Source: Methylocystis sp. (lineage in GTDB: Bacteria > Pseudomonadota > Alphaproteobacteria > Rhizobiales > Beijerinckiaceae). Taken from it: a DNA stretch of 64,000 nt. The stretch lies in the NCBI RefSeq assembly GCF_021731785.1, contig NZ_JAKFWS010000012.1:1-64000 (forward strand), written 5' to 3'. The notes below the pieces were generated by a model. That model ran no database searches and was not told where the DNA came from. It saw only the letters and a program-made list of their open reading frames with translations. Shown here piece by piece: positions 57,272-64,000 of this stretch. A program made the translations under genes and the position numbers. The stretch's first letter is position 1, and each line of letters opens with the position of its first letter.

Positions 57272-57934
57272 TTGATCGCGCGCGTATTGATGACCGGCGT
57301 CATCGCCGGACTTGTCGCCGGGCTTGCAGTCGCGGCCTTGCAGCACGTCACCACGACCCCGCTCATCCTCGCCGCCGAGGTCTATGAAACGGCGCAGCAT
57401 GCGCACGACGGCGCCGAGGCGAGCGCCGCTTTGTCCGGCTTGAGCCGCACGGCGGCGACGAGCGTCGCGACTGTCGCCTTCTCGATCGGCTATGCGCTCA
57501 TCCTGCTCGCCGCGATGCTTCTGTCGGGCGACGCCATCGCGCCGCGCCGCGCCGCGCTTTGGGGCGCCTGCGCCTTCGCCGCGACCGGACTTGCGACGAG
57601 TCTCGGCCTCGCGCCGCAGCTTCCCGGCATGGCGGAAACCGATCTCGCCGCGCGTCAAATCTGGTGGCTCGCGACGGCGCTTGCGACCGGCGCCGGACTG
57701 TTTGCTCTACTACGGCTCGACTCAGCGGCGGCAAAGATCGTCGGCGTCGCGCTGATCATCCTGCCGCAGTTCTTCGCGCCGCAGCCCGCTACGCCCGAGA
57801 GCACGGCGCCCGCCGAACTTGCCGCGCGCTTCGCGGCCTCTTCGCTCGCGGTGCAAGCGGTCAGCTGGGCGCTTGCGGGCGCGCTTGTCGGACTCGTCTG
57901 GCGACTGCTGTCGCGGGAACGGGAGGTCTCGTGA
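57272..57934 (+). CDS. cbtA: Cobalt transporter subunit CbtA
   Basis: The 220-residue membrane protein starts with TTG at 57272. It begins MIARVLMTGVIAGLVAGL and has about five or six hydrophobic segments, with the EVYETAQHAHDG stretch after helix 1 resembling the histidine-bearing CbtA loop. It overlaps cobW by 4 bases (GTGA). It is thought to form the cobalt channel together with CbtB. Confidence 0.88.
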   Translation: MIARVLMTGVIAGLVAGLAVAALQHVTTTPLILAAEVYETAQHAHDGAEASAALSGLSRTAATSVATVAFSIGYALILLAAMLLSGDAIAPRRAALWGACAFAATGLATSLGLAPQLPGMAETDLAARQIWWLATALATGAGLFALLRLDSAAAKIVGVALIILPQFFAPQPATPESTAPAELAARFAASSLAVQAVSWALAGALVGLVWRLLSREREVS

Positions 57935-58965
57935 GCGGCGCCAAAATTCCTGCAACGATCGTCACCGGCTTTCTCGGCGCGGGTAAGACCACGCTCATTC
58001 GTCATGTGCTCGAAAACGCCAAGGACCGGCGTCTCGCGCTCGTCATTAATGAATTCGGCGACGTCGGCGTCGACGGCGAAATTCTGCGCGCCTGCCGAAT
58101 CGACAACTGCCCCGAAGAGAACATCGTCGAACTCGCCAATGGTTGCCTGTGTTGCACCGTCGCCGACGATTTCGTGCCGGCGATCGAGGCGCTGCTGGCG
58201 CATGAGAAGCGTCCCGACCACATCATCATCGAAACCTCCGGGCTCGCGTTGCCGAAGCCGCTGGTCAAGGCGTTCGACTGGCCGGCGATCCGCTCCAAGC
58301 TCACGGTCGACGGCGTCATCGCCGTCATCGACGGCAAGGCCGTGGCGGAAGGACGTTTCGCCGATGATCTCGATGCGATCGCCCGGGAACGCGAAGAGAC
58401 GCAAACGATTGATCACGACAATCCGCTCGAAGAAGTATTCGAAGATCAGCTCGCCTGCGCCGATCTCGTCATCCTCAACAAGACCGATCTGCTCGACGCC
58501 GCGGAAGAACGCGACGTTGCCAATCGTCTGGCGCGGGGCGCGCGGCAAGGCGCGAAGGTCGTGCGCGCCTCTGGAGGGCGGGTTGATCCGCTGGTGCTGC
58601 TCGGCCTTTCCGCAGCGGCGGAGGATGATCTGGCGAACCGTCCGTCGCATCATGACGTCGACGCGGAACATGACCATGACGACTTCGACAGCTTCGTCGT
58701 GTCGCTTTCGGCCATCAATGATCCGGCGGCGCTCGTTGCGAGACTCGCCGAAGCGGCGCGCGCCCATGACGTGCTGCGCATCAAGGGATTCGTCGAAGTC
58801 GTCGGCAAGCCGATGCGCCTGCTCGTGCAAGGCGTCGGGGCGCGCGTCGAGCATCATTTCGATCGCGCCTGGAAGCCCGACGAACGTCGCATGAGCCGTA
58901 TCGTGATTATCGGCGAAAAGGGCCTCAATCGCGACGCCGTCATCGCGACGCTGGCGCTGCCGTGA
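57931..58965 (+). CDS. cobW: Cobalamin biosynthesis GTPase CobW
   Basis: The 344-residue COG0523 GTPase starts with GTG at 57931. The P-loop is GFLGAGKTT near residues 11-19, the metal-binding CxCC is GCLCC within ELANGCLCCTV, and NKTD gives the guanine specificity. A histidine/Asp cluster HHDVDAEHDHDDFD (about residues 232-245) is typical of a metal-loaded linker. CobW is proposed to deliver cobalt to the CobNST chelatase, which fits the next gene, cobN. Confidence 0.95.
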   Translation: MSGAKIPATIVTGFLGAGKTTLIRHVLENAKDRRLALVINEFGDVGVDGEILRACRIDNCPEENIVELANGCLCCTVADDFVPAIEALLAHEKRPDHIIIETSGLALPKPLVKAFDWPAIRSKLTVDGVIAVIDGKAVAEGRFADDLDAIAREREETQTIDHDNPLEEVFEDQLACADLVILNKTDLLDAAEERDVANRLARGARQGAKVVRASGGRVDPLVLLGLSAAAEDDLANRPSHHDVDAEHDHDDFDSFVVSLSAINDPAALVARLAEAARAHDVLRIKGFVEVVGKPMRLLVQGVGARVEHHFDRAWKPDERRMSRIVIIGEKGLNRDAVIATLALP

Positions 58966-58971
58966 GGCGCC

Positions 58972-61900
58972 ATGCATCTTCTCCCGCGCGATCTCCACAG
59001 TCTCGACGACGCCGGCGCGGCAGTCGACCTTGGGCAATCTCCCGCCGAAATCGTATTTCTGTCCTTTTCGGATTCCGAGCTGCGCCTGCTGGCGCGGCTC
59101 TATGAGCAACGGTCCGCGATACTTCCAAGCCTGCGCTGCGCGTCGCTGGCGCAGTTGAAGCACCCCTATTCCGTCGATCTTTATCTCGACACTGTCGCGC
59201 GACATGCGCGGCTGATCGTCGTGCGGCTGCTCGGCGGCAAGGACTATTGGGCGTATGGCGTCGAGCAACTGGAGGCGCTCGCGCGCGCGAAGAAAATCGC
59301 GCTCGCGATCACACCCGGCGACGCTCATGACGACGCGCGCCTGCAGCACGCTTCAACGCTCGATAACGCGACGCTCAATCGGATCTGGCGGTTCTTTCAG
59401 GATGGCGGTCCCGACAATCTTCGTTCCTTCCTCGGCCATGCCGCGACTCTCGCCGGCCATCCAGCGCAGTGGCGCGAGAGCGTTCCCGTGGCCAACGCCG
59501 GGCGATTCGCCGCCGCCTGCCGCGCCGACGGCGCGTTGCGGACGACGATCGTCTTCTATCGTGCGATGTTCCTCGCGGATGACGCCGCGCCGATCGTCGC
59601 GCTCGCCGACGCGCTGGCCGAGCGCGGATTTGCGGTCGAGACGATTTATGTGGCGAGCCTGAAAGAGGCCGAGAGCGAAGCCTTTGTGTCACGCGCGCTC
59701 GAGACCTTCGCGCCCGACGTCATCCTCAACGCCACCGCCTTTTCGGCGCGTCGCGACAAGGGAAGCGTGCTCGATCTTGCAGATGCGCCGGTGCTGCAGG
59801 TCGCTCTCGCGACCTCTTCGCGCGAAGCTTGGGAAGCTTCGACGCGTGGAGCGAACGGCGCCGATCTCGCGATGAATGTCGTCTTGCCGGAAGTCGACGG
59901 ACGCATCTTCACACGCGCGATTTCCTTCAAGGAGGAAGCGCCGCTGCGTCTTGCGGCGGAGTTCAGCGAAACGCGCCATGCGCCGGAGCGTTCGCGCATC
60001 GACTTCGTCGCAGAGCTCGCGTCGAACTGGGCGCGGTTGCGGCGCAAGCCCAATCAGGAAAAAAACCTCGCGCTCATTCTCTCCGACTATCCGGCGCGGC
60101 GCGGCCGCGGCGGCTACGCCATTGGCCTCGACGCGGAGGCGAGCGTGCAGGAGATCGTCTCGGCGCTAAGCGAGGCCGGGTATGACGTTGGCAATGATGC
60201 CGACAACGCGCTCCCCTCTCCCGAACTGAAGTCGGCTCTTGCCGACTTCAGCATGAATTGCGCAAACCGGGAACACCCGGTTTGCGTCGGGAGAGAGTGG
60301 CCTTGCGACGCAAGGTCGAGTGAGGGCCCTCATCCGTCGTCGCTCTGCGACGACTCCTTCTCCCGCCAGCGGGAGAAGGAGCGCGCGTCATCTTTGTTGC
60401 GATGCCTTGAAGATCAGAAGTTCGTCGTCAATTTTTCGCTCGACGACTATCTGGCGTTGCTCTCAACCCTTCCCACCGACTTCATCATAAGCGTCAGCGA
60501 CGCATGGGGCGCGCCGCAGGATGACCCCGCCGTCGTCGACCGAGCCTTGCGCTTCTCCTGCGTTGAAGCCGGCAAGCTCGTCGTCGCTCTGCAGCCCGAT
60601 CGGGGCGCGCGCACTGAGCGCTACGAGTCCTATCACGACGTGCAGCGGCCGCCGCGTCATGCCTATGTGGCCTTTTATCTCTGGCTGCGACATGTGCGAA
60701 AGATCGACGCGCTCATTCATCTCGGCGCGCATGGCACGCTCGAATGGCTTCCCGGCAAGTCGGTCATGCTGTCCGAGGCCTGCGCGCCGGAAGCGGTGCT
60801 CGGTCCGACGCCGCTCATCTATCCGTTCATCGTCAATGATCCCGGCGAAGCCGCGCAGGCGAAGCGCCGCGCCTGCGCGGTGACGATCGGCCATCTGACC
60901 CCGCCGCTTGTTAACGCCGAACTCTTCGACGCGGCGGCAAAGATCGAAACTCTGCTCGACGAATATGCGACCGCGAGCGCGCTCGACGCGCGTCGCGCGC
61001 GACTCATCGCCGGCGCCATCATCGACGAAGCCGAGCGCAGCGGGCTTGCATCAGAATGCGGCGTCTCGCGCGAGATGGAGATTGCCGAAACCTTGACGCG
61101 ACTCGACGCCTGGATGTGCGATCTTAAGGAGATGCGCATCGGCGACGGACTGCATGTCTTCGGCCGCGCTCAAGAAATTTCAAACGCCGATCCCACGCGC
61201 GACGCCTGCGCGCGCGCCGAACGCGAGGCGCTTATCGCCGCGCTTGCAGGCCGCTTCATTGAGCCCGGGCCGGCCGGCGCGCCGTCGCGCGGGCGCGCCG
61301 ACGTCCTGCCGACGGGCCGCAATCTCTATTGCATCGATCCACGCCATGCGCCGACGCAGACCGCCTATGACATCGGCCGCCGCGCCGCCGCCGAGATAAT
61401 GACGCGCCATGCGCAGCAGCATGGCGAATTCCCGCGCCACATTATGCTCGACCTGTGGGGCAGCGCAACGATCCGCACCGGCGGTGAGGATTTCGCACAA
61501 GCGCTTGCGCTCCTCGGCGTCGCGCCGCGCTGGGACGACGCCAGCGCGCGGGTCATCGGCTTTGAAATTCTGCCGCAGGCGCGACTCGACTTTCCGCGCG
61601 TCGACGTAACCCTGCAAATCTCGGGGCTGTTCCGCGACATGTTCGGAAATCTTGTCGCGCTTTTCGACGACGCCGTGCGCGCCGTCGCGGCGCTCGATGA
61701 AGACTCTGGCTTCAATCCACTGAAGGCGGCAGACGATCTGCGCCGCGTCTTCGGCGCCGCTGACGGAACTTACGGCCTTGGCGTGAGCGATCGCGTGCTG
61801 CGCGGCGAATGGTCGGACCGCGACGATCTGGGGCGCGCGTATCTTTCCGCCGCGAGTCACGCCTATGATCGCGCCGGCGAGAGCCAAGAGGCTGTCGCGG

Positions 61901-62460
61901 CGTTCAGCGCGCGCGTCGCCGCAGCCGATGCGCATGTCCATGTTCAGGACATGGCGGAGGTCGATGTTCTGATCGGACCTGCCTTCGCCGATTACGAGGG
62001 CGGCTTCGCCGCCGCCAACGCCCTGCTCGGCGGCGACGCCGATCTCCTGCACCTCGATTCGACGCGACCCGAGCGGTTGCGAGTGCGCGCGCTTAAAGAT
62101 GATATCGCGCGGGTTCTGCGCATGCGCCTCGCCAATCCGCGATGGTTGCAGGGCCAGATGCGGCACGGCCACCGCGGCGCCGGCGAGATTGCAGAGTCGA
62201 TCGACAATCTCTATGCCTTCGCCGCGACAAGCGGCCTCATCAGCGAGGCGCAATTCGACCTCGCTTTTGACGCCACCTTGGGCGATGATGCCACACGCGA
62301 TTTTCTTGCCGCAGAGAATCCCCGCGCGCTGGAGGCGGTGGCGCGCGCTTTTAGCGAGGCGCTCGCGCGCGGCTTATGGAAGACGCAGCGCAACAGCGTG
62401 CGCGACGCCTTAAGCGATATTGAGCGCCAAGAGGGAGGGCGTCTTGCAGACAGGGCCTGA
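58972..62460 (+). CDS. cobN: Cobaltochelatase subunit CobN, with in-frame hairpin-rich insertion
   Basis: The 1162-residue large subunit of the aerobic ATP-dependent cobaltochelatase inserts Co2+ into hydrogenobyrinic acid a,c-diamide. It shows CobN motifs LSDYPARRGRGGYAIGLD, IHLGAHGTLEWLPGKS, VNDPGEAAQAKRRACAVTIGH (in two parts) and the C-terminal MRHGHRGAGEIAESIDNLY. Residues about 419-470 (from ALPSPELKS to EKERAS) are unlike CobN, have many Ser, Arg and Cys residues and are encoded by five consecutive perfect hairpins at 60227-60381. The flanking CobN sequence is continuous on both sides, so the insertion is in frame and tolerated. CobS and CobT are not in the window. Confidence 0.92.
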   Translation: MHLLPRDLHSLDDAGAAVDLGQSPAEIVFLSFSDSELRLLARLYEQRSAILPSLRCASLAQLKHPYSVDLYLDTVARHARLIVVRLLGGKDYWAYGVEQLEALARAKKIALAITPGDAHDDARLQHASTLDNATLNRIWRFFQDGGPDNLRSFLGHAATLAGHPAQWRESVPVANAGRFAAACRADGALRTTIVFYRAMFLADDAAPIVALADALAERGFAVETIYVASLKEAESEAFVSRALETFAPDVILNATAFSARRDKGSVLDLADAPVLQVALATSSREAWEASTRGANGADLAMNVVLPEVDGRIFTRAISFKEEAPLRLAAEFSETRHAPERSRIDFVAELASNWARLRRKPNQEKNLALILSDYPARRGRGGYAIGLDAEASVQEIVSALSEAGYDVGNDADNALPSPELKSALADFSMNCANREHPVCVGREWPCDARSSEGPHPSSLCDDSFSRQREKERASSLLRCLEDQKFVVNFSLDDYLALLSTLPTDFIISVSDAWGAPQDDPAVVDRALRFSCVEAGKLVVALQPDRGARTERYESYHDVQRPPRHAYVAFYLWLRHVRKIDALIHLGAHGTLEWLPGKSVMLSEACAPEAVLGPTPLIYPFIVNDPGEAAQAKRRACAVTIGHLTPPLVNAELFDAAAKIETLLDEYATASALDARRARLIAGAIIDEAERSGLASECGVSREMEIAETLTRLDAWMCDLKEMRIGDGLHVFGRAQEISNADPTRDACARAEREALIAALAGRFIEPGPAGAPSRGRADVLPTGRNLYCIDPRHAPTQTAYDIGRRAAAEIMTRHAQQHGEFPRHIMLDLWGSATIRTGGEDFAQALALLGVAPRWDDASARVIGFEILPQARLDFPRVDVTLQISGLFRDMFGNLVALFDDAVRAVAALDEDSGFNPLKAADDLRRVFGAADGTYGLGVSDRVLRGEWSDRDDLGRAYLSAASHAYDRAGESQEAVAAFSARVAAADAHVHVQDMAEVDVLIGPAFADYEGGFAAANALLGGDADLLHLDSTRPERLRVRALKDDIARVLRMRLANPRWLQGQMRHGHRGAGEIAESIDNLYAFAATSGLISEAQFDLAFDATLGDDATRDFLAAENPRALEAVARAFSEALARGLWKTQRNSVRDALSDIERQEGGRLADRA
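60227..60381. repeat. String of five perfect hairpins inside cobN
   Basis: The hairpins, in order, are TGAAGTCGGC/GCCGACTTCA (60227-60250), CGCAAACCGGG/CCCGGTTTGCG (60261-60286), CCTTGCG/CGCAAGG (60301-60315), GTCGTCGC/GCGACGAC (60336-60354) and CTCCTTCTCCCGC/GCGGGAGAAGGAG (60354-60381). Loops are 1-4 bases. There is no stop in the cobN frame. The last hairpin resembles the CTTCTCCCGC...GCGGGAGAAG repeats common between genes in Hyphomicrobiales. Confidence 0.9.
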
Positions 62461-63724
62461 AATCAAAGGCTGGTGTCCAGGCGCCTTTGCGCCGATGCCG
62501 AGCGGCGACGGCCTGCTGATCCGCGCCAAGGCGGTCGGCTCTCGCCTGACCGAGGCGCAGGCGCGCGAGATCGCATGCATCGCGGATAGCTGCGGCAACG
62601 GCCTTATCGACCTTTCGCAGCGCGCGCAACTGCAGCTACGCGGGATCAGCGAGTCGACGATCGCCCAAGCTCTGCAAAGGCTCGATGCGATCGGCATGCT
62701 CGCGCCGAATGTCGATGCGGAACGCGTCACGAATGTCATTGCGTCGCCGCTCGCCGGACTGGCGCCCGGCGCTTTCGACGCCAACGCCATGGCGGCGGAA
62801 CTCGCCATCGAGCTGCAGCGAGACGCGACGCTGCGCGCGCTGCCGCCGAAATTTTTGTTCCTGCTCGATGATGGCGGCCCACTGTCGCTCGCCGAGGTCG
62901 AAGCCGACATCCGCATCGAAGCGGCTGCGAAGCGAGGGATCGCGATCCGTATCGCCGGCGTCCCCGATCGCGCCGTGTTCGTCGCCGCCAGCGGAACGCT
63001 CGACGCTGCGCTGCGTTTGGCGCGCGCCTTCGTGGAGCTGCGCGACCATCATGCAAGTAGCTTCAGGCGCGTCCGCACGCTGGTCGAGGCGCTCGGGGCC
63101 GACGCGCTGCCCCGCTCGGCCGGACTCGTGATGCGCGACTGCAAGGAAGCGCGCGCGCCTGCGCGATGGGCGCATGTTTTTGGCGCGCAACGCTGCGGCG
63201 CCGTCGCTTTCGCCGGCGTCGGCGCGCCTTTCGGCCGCTGGCGCGCAGACGAACTCGCGGCGGTCGCCGATCTTGCGGCGAGCGAGGGAACAGGCGAACT
63301 GCGCCTCACGCCATGGCGCGCCTTGCTGATCGTCACACGCAATGAAGCCGCAGCGCGACGCATCGTCTCGCGCGCAGACGACCATGACCTCATCACCTCG
63401 GCTGACGACCAGCGCCTCGCGGTCATCGCCTGTCCCGGCGCGCCGGAATGTCCCCAGGCGGTCGCCGAAACCCGCGCGCATGTCATGGATCTGGCGCCGC
63501 TTGCGCAAAAGATCGTCGGCGCTGACGGCGTCGGCCTGCATCTTTCCGGCTGCGCCAAAGGCTGCGCCCGGCAGAGCGCCTCGCCTGTCACGCTGCTTGC
63601 CAGCGCAGAGGGTTTCGATCTCATCGAAAATGGCGGCGCCGACTGCGCGCCGCGTTTCCGATCGCTCTCGTTCGAAGCCGTGATGCGCGAACTTTCCGTA
63701 CGCGCAGCCAGAAGGCCGCAATGA
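62444..63724 (+). CDS. cobG: Precorrin-3B synthase CobG
   Basis: The 426-residue monooxygenase makes precorrin-3B and marks the aerobic B12 route. The TTG at 62444 (MQTGPEIKGWCPGAF) has GAGGGAGGG upstream and overlaps the end of cobN; an upstream TTG at 62420 is less likely. It is a sulfite/nitrite-reductase-like protein: GWCPGAFAPMPSGDGL and RAQLQLRG at the front, then the Fe-S/siroheme cysteines CPGAPECPQ and SGCAKGCARQ near the C terminus (about residues 330-380). The next gene, cobH, overlaps by 4 bases. Confidence 0.93.
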   Translation: MQTGPEIKGWCPGAFAPMPSGDGLLIRAKAVGSRLTEAQAREIACIADSCGNGLIDLSQRAQLQLRGISESTIAQALQRLDAIGMLAPNVDAERVTNVIASPLAGLAPGAFDANAMAAELAIELQRDATLRALPPKFLFLLDDGGPLSLAEVEADIRIEAAAKRGIAIRIAGVPDRAVFVAASGTLDAALRLARAFVELRDHHASSFRRVRTLVEALGADALPRSAGLVMRDCKEARAPARWAHVFGAQRCGAVAFAGVGAPFGRWRADELAAVADLAASEGTGELRLTPWRALLIVTRNEAAARRIVSRADDHDLITSADDQRLAVIACPGAPECPQAVAETRAHVMDLAPLAQKIVGADGVGLHLSGCAKGCARQSASPVTLLASAEGFDLIENGGADCAPRFRSLSFEAVMRELSVRAARRPQ

Positions 63725-64000
63725 ACGCTCGTTTCGACTACATCCACGAGGGCGCACAGATTTATGCGCGCTCTTTTGCGACGATTCGCGCCGAGTCGAA
63801 TCTGTCGCGATTCACGCCCGAGCAGGAAATGATCGCCGTGCGCATGATCCACGCCTGCGGCATGGTGGAGCTTGCCGACGACATCGAGTTCTCGCCCGAT
63901 TTCGTGGCGGCGGCGCGCGACGCGCTGCGGAACGGCGCGCCTATTTTGTGCGACTCCAACATGGTCGCGCACGGCGTGACGCGTTCGCGCCTGCCCGCGG
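63721..64000 (+). CDS. cobH: Precorrin-8X methylmutase CobH (partial, runs off the window)
   Basis: The first 93 residues begin MNARFDYIHEGAQIYARSFA, with ATG overlapping the cobG stop (ATGA). The conserved RMIHACGMVELADDI contains the active-site His that protonates the corrin during methyl migration from C-11 to C-12. PILCDSNMVAHGVTRSRLP follows. The C-terminal half is beyond the window. It confirms the order cobN-cobG-cobH. Confidence 0.93.
   Translation, partial: MNARFDYIHEGAQIYARSFATIRAESNLSRFTPEQEMIAVRMIHACGMVELADDIEFSPDFVAAARDALRNGAPILCDSNMVAHGVTRSRLPA

Noticed and set aside
1-64000. CRISPR array, prophage or rRNA operon
   Set aside because: No regularly spaced direct repeats, phage structural genes or rRNA sequence were seen; the hairpin strings have non-identical units and no spacers.

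Overview
The window is a GC-rich chromosomal segment of an alphaproteobacterium, most likely in the order Hyphomicrobiales (Rhizobiales). The evidence is the alphaproteobacterial gene order rpsB-tsf-pyrH-frr-uppS-cdsA-dxr-rseP-bamA-lpxD-fabZ-lpxA-lpxB, an alphaproteobacterial-type LexA site (GAAC-N7-GAAC) before ssb, Omp25/RopB-like and alginate-export-like outer membrane barrels, and an aerobic-type cobalamin cluster (cobG, cobN, cobW, cobO). A methylotroph of the Methylocystaceae/Beijerinckiaceae fits the general protein character, but no methane or methanol oxidation gene is present, so genus-level placement is a guess.

Layout. 1-177 is the tail of an IS630-type transposase. 330-9983 (minus strand) holds a two-barrel outer membrane protein, trans-aconitate methyltransferase, the sulfate ABC transporter cysPTWA, a molybdate-binding protein without its own permease, and a BcsS-like protein. 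10183-15865 is a mixed housekeeping region: M48 protease, DUF423 protein, lone response regulator, AsmA-like protein, small unknown genes, tRNA-Cys and a cupin. 15975-31362 is mainly plus-strand core genes (topA, rnr, rpmG, kdsB, pheA, a HIT protein, clpS-clpA), interrupted by a minus-strand membrane protein and a DEAD-box helicase. 31391-36519 is uvrA-dctA-ssb, where a C4-dicarboxylate transporter separates the DNA-repair genes. 36525-52032 is the large minus-strand translation / isoprenoid / phospholipid / outer-membrane assembly / lipid A cluster. 52385-55734 is accessory: a tiny membrane protein, a decayed IS5 transposase, a YgiW-like protein, an EamA transporter broken by a stop codon, and a fatty acid hydroxylase family protein. 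55931-64000 is the cobalamin block: cobO on the minus strand, then a promoter, cobalamin riboswitch and the tightly packed operon cbtB-cbtA-cobW-cobN-cobG-cobH, which runs off the window.

How it works together. The 36-52 kb cluster links protein synthesis (S2, EF-Ts, RRF), UMP kinase and isoprenoid precursors (Dxr, UppS) to envelope building (CdsA, RseP, BamA, LpxD/FabZ/LpxA/LpxB). The cobalamin operon is led by a cobalt transporter (CbtAB) under B12 riboswitch control and continues into cobalt insertion and corrin ring synthesis.

The most unusual signal is a set of hairpin-rich repeats. One, a string of five perfect hairpins, lies in frame inside cobN (60227-60381). A nested hairpin lies in frame inside uvrA (33577-33642). 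A similar hairpin string sits just upstream of the cobalamin riboswitch (56599-56777). These look like palindromic repeat elements that have entered coding sequences without breaking them. Other points of note are the missing lpxI between lpxA and lpxB, the dctA insertion between uvrA and ssb, the EamA gene stopped by a CAA-to-TAA change, and the fusion of two outer membrane barrels in one polypeptide.
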